The translations under genes were made by a program, and so were the position numbers. This document shows positions 8,282 to 16,488 of a stretch of 64,000 nucleotides of DNA, in pieces. How positions within the stretch are numbered: the first letter of the stretch is position 1; each line of letters opens with the position of its first letter. The notes under the pieces were generated by a model. It had not been told where the DNA came from and did no database searches. It saw only the letters and a list, made by a program, of their open reading frames with translations. Origin of the DNA: CF-39 sp035651155 (GTDB taxonomy: Bacteria; Chloroflexota; Limnocylindria; P2-11E); assembly GCA_035651155.1 (NCBI GenBank), contig DASRGG010000005.1:1-64000 (forward strand). Reading direction: 5' to 3'.

Positions 8282-8527
8282 CTAGCCGATGGACCGCGGG
8301 ACGTCACCTCGCCACTGTGGGCTCCCTGTCATACGAATGTCAGACAGTTGAGGCGTCCCCGTGGGTACGACGCTTCGAGGACCGGCGTCCGGCAGACGCC
8401 GGTCAGGGTGGCCACTCCCGCAGGCGACGTAGAAGTAATCCAACACGGCCTTCTCGACCGTGGCAAGCGCGACACCTGCGTGTTCGTCGAAGCCGCCGAA
8501 GAGCTCGCGCACATTCACTTTCGCCAT
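8282..8527 (-). pseudogene. Decayed antitoxin-like fragment
   Basis: The frame from the ATG at 8527 starts MAKVNVRELFGG, matching the start of the neighbouring Phd-type antitoxin. It then switches to GVALATVEKAVLDYFYVACGSG, which recalls the C-terminal part of AbiEi-type antitoxins. The remaining 40 residues are rich in Pro, Arg and Ser and look non-coding. Copy C of the 21-bp element lies 10 bp before the start and copy B lies inside the frame. It is best read as the junction of two broken antitoxin genes rather than a working protein. Confidence 0.4.
8327..8347 (-). promoter_or_regulatory. Operator-like element, copy B
   Basis: Minus-strand TGTCTGAC-N4-GTATGACA, with the same half-sites as copies A and C. 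Just downstream, GGGAG and a GTG-GCG-AGG run resemble a third antitoxin start that goes out of frame at once. It therefore probably belonged to a lost toxin-antitoxin gene. Confidence 0.45.
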
Positions 8528-8536
8528 CGCACCCCC

Positions 8537-8557
8537 TGTCATGCGACTGTCAGACAG
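8537..8557 (-). promoter_or_regulatory. Operator-like element, copy C
   Basis: Minus-strand TGTCTGAC-N4-GCATGACA, 10 bp before the start of the decayed antitoxin fragment. It differs from A and B mainly in the N4 spacer and at one half-site base. Confidence 0.45.
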
Positions 8558-8570
8558 TCTGTGAGCGGCA

Positions 8571-8821
8571 TTACCGGTAGACGTCCTTCCGATGCCTCAC
8601 GACGTGCAGGTGGATCGACCGTTCGACGATGTCGTAACGGATGCGGTAGTCGCCGACCCCCATCGCCATCGACCGATCTTCGGGCCATGGAGCTTGCGAC
8701 CCTCGTACGGATCCGCCTGCATCCGAGCGAGCGCACCTAACACCTGCCGCTGGATGCGCTTTGGCAGCTTTCGGAAGTCGGCTTCGAATACCTTCGAGGG
8801 AACGAGGGCGTAGGTCGGAAG
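8571..8821 (-). pseudogene. RelE-like toxin, frameshifted and lacking a start codon
   Basis: The first part reads VPSKVFEADFRKLPKRIQRQVLGALARMQADPYEGRKLHGPKIGRWRW, a standard RelE N-terminus. The second part, VGDYRIRYDIVERSIHLHVVRHRKDVYR, is a standard RelE C-terminus in another frame. The break falls at a run of five G near 8663-8667; one more G would restore the frame. No ATG, GTG or TTG lies between the antitoxin stop at 8822 and the conserved sequence. The toxin is therefore probably dead, though a homopolymer sequencing error could cause the shift alone. The antitoxin upstream remains intact. Confidence 0.6.
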
Positions 8822-9115
8822 CTAACGACCTCGATAGATAGCGCGCGATGCCGCAAGACTGCTTACCTCGCCGCGCCGGATCTGCGCAGCCGAGGTCCGC
8901 AGAGCCTTCTTCAGAGCGGGATCCCGCTTCTCTGCTCGCAGCTCGACAAGATCCTCGTACTCGTCCAGCGGCACGAGCGCGACCTTCGGTCGTCCCTTTT
9001 TCGTCACGACGAAGCTTTGGCCCTCCTCGCTCGCGAGACGAATGAGACGGCCAAGATGGGTCCTTGCTGTGAACGCGTTGACGATCATCGGGGCCTTCGG
9101 CGCTCTCGCTGCCAC
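8822..9115 (-). CDS. Phd/YefM-type antitoxin (orphaned)
   Basis: A 97-residue antitoxin. After a short leader it reads MIVNAFTARTHLGRLIRLASEEGQSFVVTKKGRPKVALVPLDEYEDL, a typical Phd/YefM domain. The tail KKALRTSAAQIRRGEVSS would bind a RelE partner. I chose the GTG at 9115 because GGAGG lies 5-6 nt upstream; an internal ATG at 9088 is the alternative. The toxin that follows is frameshifted, so this antitoxin may be orphaned and kept only as a repressor or as an antidote to related toxins. Confidence 0.78.
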   Translation of the reverse strand: MAARAPKAPMIVNAFTARTHLGRLIRLASEEGQSFVVTKKGRPKVALVPLDEYEDLVELRAEKRDPALKKALRTSAAQIRRGEVSSLAASRAIYRGR

Positions 9116-9178
9116 GACACACCTCCGCCGAGAACGATCAGGAGCGACTCTAACTAGTTGAAATGCCACGCGCGGGTC

Positions 9179-10354
9179 TTACGAGGCCTCCCAGCGGTGA
9201 TCTATCCGCGCCGTACCCATCTCGCCCGCGGATCCGACGACGCGGAACGTGTAGCGCTTCGAATGGTAGTCATAGGCGTGGAGCTCGGGCGACGACGCGG
9301 CGACGTCGAGCTCGTACTTTCCGGGCAGCAGCGGGAGCGCGTCCACGCGGAAGGAAACGTGACCCTCGCGCTTCGCGCGTATCGGCACGGCGTCGTTCTT
9401 CGTGTTCGTCCCGTACACCGAGAGGCCGTCGTCGCGATAGATGAGGACGCCGAACACCGCGTCGCGCTCCTCGTCGGCGCGGTACGCGAGGCGGATCTCG
9501 AACGGCGCGCCCGACCGCACGACGTGGGCCGCGTCGGCGCCGCTGTGCAGCGTCACCGCCTCGATGCGGACCTCGCCGCTGCCCCAGCGATCGCCCTTGG
9601 GTCCTTCGCCGGCGAGGCGGCCCTCCTCCTGCGCGTCGACGAGCTCGTGGTAGGCCTCGAGCACGCGCTGGATGTCGCCCTCGGCGCGCACGACGCCGTG
9701 GTCGAGCAGCAGGCCGCGGCGGCAGAGGCGCTCGACCGCGGCGAGGTCGTGCGAAACGAAGCAGATCGTCTTCTGGCGCGAGCGGAACTCGTTGAGCTTC
9801 GCGTAGCACTTGCGCTGGAAGTACTCGTCGCCGACGGCGAGGATCTCGTCGATGAGGAGCACGTCGGGATCGACGAACGCCGCGACCGAGAACGCGAGAC
9901 GCATGTACATGCCCGACGAATACGTCTTCACCGCGGCGTCGAAGAAGTCGCCGAGCTCGGCGAACGCGACGATCTCCGGCAGCACGCGCTCGGTCTCCTT
10001 GCGCGAGAGGCCGAGGAGCGACGCGTTGAGGTAGACGTTCTCGCGCCCGGTGAAGTCGGGATGGAAGCCCGCGCCGAGCTCGAGGAGCGCCGACACGCGC
10101 CCGGTGACCTCGACCGTGCCGGTCGTCGGCCGCGACGTGCCGGCCATGAGCTTGAGCAGCGTGGACTTCCCGGAGCCGTTCGCGCCGACGATGCCGAAGG
10201 TCTCACCCGCCTCGACCGCGAACGACACGTCCTTCAGCGCCTCGACGACCTTCGCGGGCGCGTACTGACGCAGCGCCCACTCCTTGAGCGTGCGCCGCCG
10301 CTCGCGGCGCACGCGGTATGTCTTCGAGACGTGATCGGCGCGGATGGCGAGCAT
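9179..10354 (-). CDS. wzt: Polysaccharide ABC exporter, ATPase subunit (Wzt-like)
   Basis: Cytoplasmic ATPase of 391 residues that powers export of lipid-linked polysaccharide with the Wzm permease. It has Walker A GANGSGKST (57-65), the signature region TYSSGMYMRLAFSVAAF, Walker B DVLLIDEILAVGDEYF and the switch His in FVSHDLAAVERL. After about residue 250 comes a beta-rich C-terminal domain (VRIEAVTLHSGADAAHVVRSG... PGKYELDVA) like the Wzt_C module, which in O8/O9a systems recognises the finished chain end. The ATG at 10354 is supported by TACACT ending 7 nt upstream with no Shine-Dalgarno. Its permease partner is encoded 3 kb away, separated by a phosphatase and a secreted protein. Confidence 0.93.
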   Translation of the reverse strand: MLAIRADHVSKTYRVRRERRRTLKEWALRQYAPAKVVEALKDVSFAVEAGETFGIVGANGSGKSTLLKLMAGTSRPTTGTVEVTGRVSALLELGAGFHPDFTGRENVYLNASLLGLSRKETERVLPEIVAFAELGDFFDAAVKTYSSGMYMRLAFSVAAFVDPDVLLIDEILAVGDEYFQRKCYAKLNEFRSRQKTICFVSHDLAAVERLCRRGLLLDHGVVRAEGDIQRVLEAYHELVDAQEEGRLAGEGPKGDRWGSGEVRIEAVTLHSGADAAHVVRSGAPFEIRLAYRADEERDAVFGVLIYRDDGLSVYGTNTKNDAVPIRAKREGHVSFRVDALPLLPGKYELDVAASSPELHAYDYHSKRYTFRVVGSAGEMGTARIDHRWEAS

Positions 10355-10361
10355 CCGCCGA

Positions 10362-10367
10362 AGTGTA
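10362..10367 (-). promoter_or_regulatory. -10 hexamer of a probable leaderless promoter (wzt)
   Basis: TACACT on the minus strand, with 7 nt before the wzt ATG. This spacing places the transcription start at or next to the start codon, as in many other genes of the window. Confidence 0.5.
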
Positions 10368-10399
10368 TGAACTGACGGTCGGCCGGACGTCGTCAACGC

Positions 10400-10600
10400 G
10401 TGCGTACCATCGCGATGGTATGGAGCGCAAGCAGGTCCGGTTCGCGCCTTTCGCGTGATCCTGCCGCCAGGGCGGAGCTCGTCCGTCGCGCCCTTTCGGT
10501 CGTGGGCACGTCCTCCTCAGGCGGCGGGCGCGACATCGCGAGAGGGCATGACCGCGAGCTCGGCGACATCCTCTTCGAAGAGATCCGCGCTAAGCGTTGA
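10400..10600 (+). pseudogene. VapB-like antitoxin remnant
   Basis: The frame starts GTG (MRTIAMVW). Only its end looks conserved: ALSVVGTSSSGGGRDIARGHDRELGDILFEEIRAKR resembles the tail of ribbon-helix-helix or VapB antitoxins. The first 25 residues have lost a recognisable DNA-binding motif. It overlaps the toxin remnant as TTGA, the arrangement expected of a vapBC pair. It fills most of the 295-bp gap between wzt and the PAP2 gene. Confidence 0.4.
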
Positions 10601-10650
10601 GCGTCTTCGTCGACACGCCGGCGCTGCTCGCTGCTGGACGAGACGGATCT
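10597..10650 (+). pseudogene. VapC-like PIN toxin, 5' fragment only
   Basis: From the TTG at 10597 it reads LSVFVDTPALLAAGRDGSQR, the first strand and helix of a PIN domain with the first catalytic Asp. Resemblance to a PIN domain fades where the convergent PAP2 gene begins, so the rest of the toxin is gone. It was probably deleted when the present junction formed. Confidence 0.45.
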
Positions 10651-11216
10651 CAGCGCCGCGAGCGCGCGATGCTGGCGACGCCGATCCCGAGGATCGCGCC
10701 GCCGATCGTGTCCGAGAGCCAGTGCTCGCCGAGATAGACGCGCGTCGCCGCCATGATCGCGACGCCGAGGAGGACAGCCCACGTCGGAACGCCGTGCGCG
10801 ATGCGCAGCAGGAACGCCGCGCGCGCGACGTGCCCGCTCGGGAACGAATACGCGAACGGCGCGTGGAAGAGCGGGAGCAGCTCGACGGCGCGCGAGCGCT
10901 CCTGTGGCGGTGGCGCCTGTGGCACGAGCATCTTCAGCGCGGCCTCGACCGCGATGGTGACGACGATGAAGAGCGGTACCAGCGCGTCACGCGGATAGGC
11001 GCGGAAGCGCGCGACCGCGAGGCCGAGCGCGATGCCGAGCGTGACCTCGGATTGGCCGAGGACGCCGACGAGCGACGCGGCGAGGTCGAGCGCGGGCGGG
11101 TGGACCGACTGCGCGACCTCGAGCGCGCCGGCATCGATCCCGCGACAGGTGCCGCCGACGACCGCCAGGGTCACGAGGCCGAGAAGGACGATCCAGCTCC
11201 ATGCGACGCCGCCCAT
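10650..11216 (-). CDS. PAP2-family membrane phosphatase
   Basis: Integral membrane phosphatase of 188 residues with about five hydrophobic segments. The three-part PAP2 motif is present: the Lys region EAALKMLVPQAPPPQERSR (variant), SFPSGHVA near residue 124, and TRVYLGEHWLSDTIGG near 158-173. The His of PSGH and the His of GEHWLSD are the acid/base and nucleophile in this family. It could recycle undecaprenyl pyrophosphate or dephosphorylate phosphatidate; the glycan context favours the former but does not prove it. The ATG at 11216 lies 9 nt from TAGACT, a probable leaderless promoter. Confidence 0.87.
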   Translation of the reverse strand: MGGVAWSWIVLLGLVTLAVVGGTCRGIDAGALEVAQSVHPPALDLAASLVGVLGQSEVTLGIALGLAVARFRAYPRDALVPLFIVVTIAVEAALKMLVPQAPPPQERSRAVELLPLFHAPFAYSFPSGHVARAAFLLRIAHGVPTWAVLLGVAIMAATRVYLGEHWLSDTIGGAILGIGVASIARSRR

Positions 11217-11236
11217 TGGGACGCGAGTCTATGGGC

Positions 11237-13324
11237 CTACTGCGCGACGACGGTACAGGTCGTGTTCGGCAGCAGGCTCGGCAGCGTGCCGGCCGTGAGG
11301 ACCGGCGCGTAGACATCGACGCCGATGCTCGATCCCTGGCGGACGAGATCGAAGCCCGCCGTGCCACCCGCGGTGTACTGCGCGCCGCCCGTCAGCAGCG
11401 TCGTCGCGTTGCCGCTCGTGCGCGTGAGCGCGACCGAGAAGGTCCCCGCCGTGACGACGTTGTTGAGCGCGTCACGCACGCTCACGGTGCCGCGGATGAT
11501 CGGGTTGCTGCCCGTGGGCAAGGTGTTCGGCGACAGCGCGCAGCTCAGGTGGTCGGCGCTGCCGGCAGTCCACACCGCGGTCGCGCTCACGCCGACGAGG
11601 CTCGCGCTGGTGAACGTGATCGCGCACGCGCCGTATGCACCGGCGCTGCTGAACACGAACGTGGCTTTGCCGCCCAGCGTGCTCGTCGAGCCGCGCTGAA
11701 GGACGTCGCCGCCCGCTCCGCTGCAGAGGCTCTGGCTCAGGCCGAGGACGATCCCGCGGCCGCTGTCACCGGTGACGAGGACGCCATTCGCGTCGGTCAC
11801 GCCGACGACGATCTTCGTGCAGCTCGGATCGCTCGGGCTCGAGCCGAGATCGCAGACGCCGATGCTCGAGGCGGGGTGTGGCGAGTCGTTCGACAGGATC
11901 GCGAGCCTCGCGGGCGCGCCCACGGTCTGCGTCGTGAGCGTCGCGCTCGTGCCCGCGATCGAGGAGTTGTTCGTCGTCACGACGAAGAGACAGCGACCCG
12001 GTGCGCCGGTCGACTGCACGGTGAACGCGGCGCGGCCCTGCGCCGCCACGGCGCTCGCGAAGCTGGACGTCACGCTCGGGTTCATGCCCTGCGAGATCGA
12101 GACGAGCCGGCAGGTGCCCGCACCGCTCTGCAGCGTCACGGCGAGCTGCGTCAGGTTGTCGCTCAGGACGCGAACGCCGTTCGCGTCGGTGACGTCGACC
12201 TGCAGCGTCGTCGTGGAAAGGTTGTCCGCCGCGATCGGGCTCTGGAGGATCGTCGCGACGGTCTTCGTCGCCACGCCGGCGGGGTTGCTCGTGAGGACCA
12301 CGTTGCAGCCGGTGAGCCCCGCCGCGGACGCCGAGAGCTGGATGTCACCGGGCGTGGTCGTGCTGGTGATCGTGATCGTAACCACGCCGGCGGATGGCGC
12401 GACCGTACCGACGGGACTCATCTGCGCGAGGCTCGGCGTGACGTTGATCACATTGATCGGCGGCGCGTACGCGTTCGCCACGACGCTGCCGTTCGAATCC
12501 TTGAAGGTGATCCGCGCCGTCGCGATGCCGCCCGTCGTCGCTCCGCCGTCGGCCGCGATGCGGCTCGGCGTCACGCTGCAGGCGAGCTGGGCGACCGGTC
12601 CGTACACGGTGATCGCCGCGCTGCCCTTCCATCCCATGGCACTCGCGACGGCGCTGCACGGCTGGCTCGAGGAGTTCATCGCGGTGGCGACGAACAGTCC
12701 GGCCGCCGTGATGGCGCCGCAGCCGCCCGTCACGCTCCACGTCACCGGTGCGCCGGCGGGCTGGCCCGTGACGACGAACTGCTGGTAGCTGCCGACGGCG
12801 ACCGCTGCGACGGCCGGCGAGACGGTCAGCGACAACGGAGGCGTCGGCACGGCGTTCACGTGGAAGTACCCCTCCGGCCGGAGGACCGCGCCGGTGGCGA
12901 TGAGTCCGACGTCGCCGTTGAACGTCGTCACCGTTCCCGCCGGCGTGCCGGTCGGGACCGTGAAGCTGTAGATGAAGAACGCGTTCTGCCCGGGGGCGAC
13001 CGCCGTCGCCACGGTGGCGTATGCGGTCGGCGAGAACCACCCCTTGTTGAAGGCCGCGTTCCAGGGGACGTTGCAGCTGACCTTGTCAGGGGCGCACACG
13101 AGCAGTCCGACGACACCGGGGTACCAGATCTGCGTCCCGCTGTTGAAGAAGATCGCCGACGCCTGTCCGCTGCCGCCGGCGTCCACGTTCGTGAACGCCG
13201 ACTCCCCCGCGTAGCTCGAGCTGTATCCGTTCCCGGCGACGACGTTCGCGGTCGCCGGCGTGGAAAGGACGAGCAGCGCGGCGGCGGCGGCGAGCGGCAG
13301 CCCGGCCCGCAGGGCCTTGTGCAT
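11237..13324 (-). CDS. Secreted protein with NBR1-like and bacterial Ig-like domains
   Basis: A 695-residue exported protein with a clear signal peptide (MHKALRAGLPLAAAAALLVL, cleavage about STPATA-N). Residues 45-160 have an aromatic-rich beta domain: FFNSGTQIWYPGVVGLLVC, then VAPGQNAFFIYSFTVPTGTP and LRPEGYFHVN. This resembles NBR1-type Ig folds found in Chloroflexota surface proteins. It is followed by Ig-like units with SLTVSPAVAAVAVGSYQQF, DVTDANGVRVLSDN and VGVTDANGVLVTGDS. It has several cysteines but no LPXTG or C-terminal anchor. It is closely paralogous to 14291-16384. The role is probably surface-layer or adhesive. Confidence 0.75.
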   Translation of the reverse strand: MHKALRAGLPLAAAAALLVLSTPATANVVAGNGYSSSYAGESAFTNVDAGGSGQASAIFFNSGTQIWYPGVVGLLVCAPDKVSCNVPWNAAFNKGWFSPTAYATVATAVAPGQNAFFIYSFTVPTGTPAGTVTTFNGDVGLIATGAVLRPEGYFHVNAVPTPPLSLTVSPAVAAVAVGSYQQFVVTGQPAGAPVTWSVTGGCGAITAAGLFVATAMNSSSQPCSAVASAMGWKGSAAITVYGPVAQLACSVTPSRIAADGGATTGGIATARITFKDSNGSVVANAYAPPINVINVTPSLAQMSPVGTVAPSAGVVTITITSTTTPGDIQLSASAAGLTGCNVVLTSNPAGVATKTVATILQSPIAADNLSTTTLQVDVTDANGVRVLSDNLTQLAVTLQSGAGTCRLVSISQGMNPSVTSSFASAVAAQGRAAFTVQSTGAPGRCLFVVTTNNSSIAGTSATLTTQTVGAPARLAILSNDSPHPASSIGVCDLGSSPSDPSCTKIVVGVTDANGVLVTGDSGRGIVLGLSQSLCSGAGGDVLQRGSTSTLGGKATFVFSSAGAYGACAITFTSASLVGVSATAVWTAGSADHLSCALSPNTLPTGSNPIIRGTVSVRDALNNVVTAGTFSVALTRTSGNATTLLTGGAQYTAGGTAGFDLVRQGSSIGVDVYAPVLTAGTLPSLLPNTTCTVVAQ

Positions 13325-13407
13325 GCCGTCATTCCACTACCAAGCGGCCGCGCGGGCCAGTCCTCATTCGAGCGTGCCGTCCGCACTCGGGACCGTCCGC
13401 GCGAGCC

Positions 13408-14208
13408 TTACAGCGCTTCCTCGAAATCGTCCTTCGAGCGCCGGAAGTAGGCGAAGCCCAGTACGAACAAGACGATCGCGAACGCGGCGGAGTACGCGAG
13501 GCGCGACCAGTCCGGCGGAAGGCCGTCCAGCAGGGCGCGCTGGTACGACACGATGACCGCGGTCATGGGATTCAGGTAGAGGAGCTCCCGCTCGGTGGGG
13601 CGGTCCGCGACGATCTCGACGGAGAAGAGGACCGGCGTGAGGAAGTACCACGCCGTGAGCAGGATCCCGAGGATGTGCTGCACGTCGCGGAAGAACACGT
13701 TCGCCGCCGCGAGCAGGTACGCGAAGCCGAGATTCATCACGAGCTGGATCGCGACGAGGAGCGGCAGCACGAGGAGCCCTTCCGGATGGCGCGGCCCGAA
13801 GATCGCGAGCACCGCGAAGAGGACCACCATGGAGAGGAGGAAGTTCGCGAGGCTCGACAGCACGCTCGCGGCGGGAAGCAGCTGCAGCGGCAGGCGGACC
13901 TTCTTCACGATCGCGCCGTTCGCGAGGATCGACGCGGCGCCGGCGCCGAGCGAGCTCGCGAAGAACGTCCACGGCAGGAGGCCCACGAACAGGAACACCG
14001 CGTAGTTCTGCTCGCCGCTCGTCGTGCGCGGCCGGATGCCGAAGAGCACGCCGAAGAGCAGGTAGAACACGCCGAGCTGGAGCAGGGGGATCGCGAAGTT
14101 CCAGCCGAACCCGAGCGCGGACCCCTTGTACCGCGAGCGCAGGTCGCGCCATGCGAAGTCCTGCAGCAGCTGGCGGTGCGTGACGAGCGCGCGCATGTCG
14201 GCGATCAC
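13408..14208 (-). CDS. wzm: Polysaccharide ABC exporter, permease subunit (Wzm/TagG-like)
   Basis: Inner-membrane permease of 266 residues from the ABC-2 family, with about six transmembrane segments. It has the cytoplasmic N-terminal segment LLQDFAWRDLRSRYKGSALGFGWNFAIPL, which is diagnostic of Wzm/TagG proteins, and ends FAYFRRSKDDFEEAL. It pairs with the Wzt ATPase at 9179-10354 to move lipid-linked glycan across the membrane. The GTG at 14208 follows TAAACT by 9 nt. The gene lies between two paralogous Ig-like secreted proteins and is separated from wzt, whereas these genes are normally adjacent. Confidence 0.92.
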   Translation of the reverse strand: MIADMRALVTHRQLLQDFAWRDLRSRYKGSALGFGWNFAIPLLQLGVFYLLFGVLFGIRPRTTSGEQNYAVFLFVGLLPWTFFASSLGAGAASILANGAIVKKVRLPLQLLPAASVLSSLANFLLSMVVLFAVLAIFGPRHPEGLLVLPLLVAIQLVMNLGFAYLLAAANVFFRDVQHILGILLTAWYFLTPVLFSVEIVADRPTERELLYLNPMTAVIVSYQRALLDGLPPDWSRLAYSAAFAIVLFVLGFAYFRRSKDDFEEAL

Positions 14209-14240
14209 GACGACGCGAGTTTAGGCGTCAGATGAAACGA

Positions 14241-14266
14241 GACCGGGGCCCCGAAGGGCCCCGGTC
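14241..14266 (-). terminator. Rho-independent terminator with UUCG loop
   Basis: A perfect 11-bp stem (GACCGGGGCCC / GGGCCCCGGTC) closes a TTCG tetraloop on the minus strand and is followed by the T-rich TCGTTTC. It lies just after the stop of the 14291-16384 gene, so it should end that transcript before wzm. Confidence 0.8.
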
Positions 14267-14290
14267 CCGTGATGACCGCGGGGTCGTCCG

Positions 14291-16384
14291 CTACTGGACG
14301 ACGATGGTGCAGCTCGTCGCCGGAGCCGGGAGCGAGCCGCTGTTCAGGCCAGGGGTATACGCGTCGGTACCCGCGCTCGTGGTCGACCGCACGATGAACA
14401 CGGCGGTGCCGTTGCTCGTGTTCTGCGGGCTGGGCGTTTGACTCGTCTGGAGCGTGGTCGACGACCCGCTCGTGCGAGAGAAGGTCACCGAGTACGTGCC
14501 GGTGTTCATGACGTTTCCGAGCGAGTCGCGCACGCTGACGATCGCGCTCGACTGCGACGCGCCGTCCGCGACGATCGGGCTCGGCGTGAAGACGCAGCCG
14601 AGGTGGTCCGCGCCGCCGGCGTTCCAGACCGCCGTCGCGTTGACGCTCGAGAGCCCGGCTGCCGCGAACGTGATGGAGCAGGCGCTGTACGCGCCCGCGG
14701 AGCTGAACACGAACGTCGCCTTGCCGCCCGACTCGGTCGTCGCCGCGCGCTGGACGACGTTCCCGCCGCCGGCGCCGGTGCACGACGCGTTCAGCGATGC
14801 GGTGATCGAGCGACCGTTGTCGCTCGTCACGAGATTGCCATTCACGTCGCGCACGCCGATGACGATCGTCGTGCAGCTGGGCTCGTTGCTGCCGCCGCCT
14901 GGGACACAGCTCCCGGCGACGGACGCGTTGTGCGGCGAGTCGTTGCTCAGCACCGCGATCTGGTTCGGCGCGCCCACGATCTGCGTCGTGAGGCTGGCGG
15001 TGCTACCGGCGATCGATGAGTTGTTGGTCGTGATGTAGAAGAGGCACTGGCCGGGCGTGCTCGTCGACTGGACGGTGAACTGCACGCGGCCGTTCACGTC
15101 GGTCGCGTTGCCGCCGCCGAGAGAGAACCCGGCGCTCGCGCCCACGGGTACGCCGGTGACGTTGCAGACGTTCGTGCTGCCGGCATCGCGCGTGACCGAG
15201 ATGACGGTCGTGTTGTCGCTGCTCACGCGGTTGCCGTTCGCGTCGGTGACGTCGACCTGAAGCGTCGAGGTCGACACGTTGTCCGACGCGATCGGGCTCG
15301 TCAGGAACGTCGCGACGGTCTTCGATGCCGCGCCGACGCCGCCGCTGCTGATGATGACGTTGCAGCCGGTGAGGCCCGGGGCCGACGCCGAGAGCTGGAT
15401 GTCACCCGGAGTGTTCGTGCTCGTGACCGTCACGGTGATCAGGCCCGCCGATGGCGACACCGATCCGGTGGGGCTCATCGTCGCGAGCGACGGCGTGACG
15501 TTGACGACGCTGATCGCGGGCGTGCTGGCATTCGTGACCGTGTTGCCGTTCGGATCCTTCACCGCGACCGTGGCCGTCGCCACGCCCGCCGAGGTCGCGC
15601 CGCCGTTGGCGGTGATGGCCGTCGGCGAGGCGGTGCAGCCGAGCTGCGTCGGCTGACCGAACACCGTGATCGGCGCGCTCCCGGTCGATCCCGGGATGCT
15701 CGCGATGACCGTGCACGGCTGCGTCGCCGAGTTCATCGCGGTCGCGGCGAAGAGACCCGCCGCGGTCACGGCACCGCAGCCGCCGAGGACGGTCCACGTC
15801 GGCGTCGCGCCCGTCGGAAGGTTCGTGACGGTGAACTGCTGCGTGCTCCCGACCGGCAGCGAGGCCGTCGCGGGAGAGATGAGGAGGCTCAGCGTGGGCT
15901 GGGGCGTGGTGTTGACCTGGAAGTAACCCTCGGGATGGAGCATGGTCCCCGTGGGGATCAGGCCCACGTCACCGTAGAACGTGGTCGCGGTGCCCGGAGG
16001 CGTGCCCGCCGGGACCGTGAAGTTGTAGATGAAGAATCCGTTCTGACCCGGCTGGACCGCCGTCGTCACCGTCGCGTAGACGGTCGACGAGTACCAGTTC
16101 TTCGCGTACGTCGGGTTCGAGGAGACGTTGCAGGTGATCTTGTCGGCGGCGCAGACGAGCAGTCCGACGACCCCGGGCTGCCAGACCTGGCTCCCATCGT
16201 TGAAGAAGATGGCCGAGAACTGGCCGGTCTCACCGACGCCCGCGCTGGTGAACGCCGACTCTCCGGAGTAGCTGGAGCTGTATCCCCCGCCGGCGATGGG
16301 ATTCGCGCTCGCGGCTGTGGAGAGCGTGAGCATGGTGCTGAAGGCCATGAGCAGGCCGAACGCACCGTTGAGGATCTTCCGCAT
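14291..16384 (-). CDS. Secreted protein with NBR1-like and bacterial Ig-like domains (paralogue)
   Basis: A 697-residue exported protein with signal peptide MRKILNGAFGLLMAFSTML... ending near ASA-N. Domain order matches 11237-13324: FFNDGSQVWQPGVVGLLVC, VQPGQNGFFIYNFTVPAGTP, LHPEGYFQVN, then Ig-like repeats (SLLISPATASLPVGSTQQF, DVTDANGNRVSSDN, IGVRDVNGNLVTSDN) and SAIVSVRDSLGNV near the end. Both end in a conserved Cys region (ATSCTIVVQ here, NTTCTVVAQ in the paralogue). The ATG at 16384 has GAAGGGG upstream; the ATG 33 bp earlier lacks one. It has its own terminator. Probable structural surface protein; the ligand is unknown. Confidence 0.77.
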   Translation of the reverse strand: MRKILNGAFGLLMAFSTMLTLSTAASANPIAGGGYSSSYSGESAFTSAGVGETGQFSAIFFNDGSQVWQPGVVGLLVCAADKITCNVSSNPTYAKNWYSSTVYATVTTAVQPGQNGFFIYNFTVPAGTPPGTATTFYGDVGLIPTGTMLHPEGYFQVNTTPQPTLSLLISPATASLPVGSTQQFTVTNLPTGATPTWTVLGGCGAVTAAGLFAATAMNSATQPCTVIASIPGSTGSAPITVFGQPTQLGCTASPTAITANGGATSAGVATATVAVKDPNGNTVTNASTPAISVVNVTPSLATMSPTGSVSPSAGLITVTVTSTNTPGDIQLSASAPGLTGCNVIISSGGVGAASKTVATFLTSPIASDNVSTSTLQVDVTDANGNRVSSDNTTVISVTRDAGSTNVCNVTGVPVGASAGFSLGGGNATDVNGRVQFTVQSTSTPGQCLFYITTNNSSIAGSTASLTTQIVGAPNQIAVLSNDSPHNASVAGSCVPGGGSNEPSCTTIVIGVRDVNGNLVTSDNGRSITASLNASCTGAGGGNVVQRAATTESGGKATFVFSSAGAYSACSITFAAAGLSSVNATAVWNAGGADHLGCVFTPSPIVADGASQSSAIVSVRDSLGNVMNTGTYSVTFSRTSGSSTTLQTSQTPSPQNTSNGTAVFIVRSTTSAGTDAYTPGLNSGSLPAPATSCTIVVQ

Positions 16385-16488
16385 GGACGCACCCCTTCTC
16401 ACTGATGGCTCGCGCATCTGCTTACCGCGAGGTCAACCGGGATGTTACGCGGCGCCACAGGAGTCGTGCGAGACCTACGCTGTGCCGC

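Noticed and set aside
11201..13450. A 749-codon plus-strand frame opposite the first Ig-like protein
   Set aside because: It is Arg/Asp-rich with no domain, whereas the minus frame has a signal peptide and a close paralogue.
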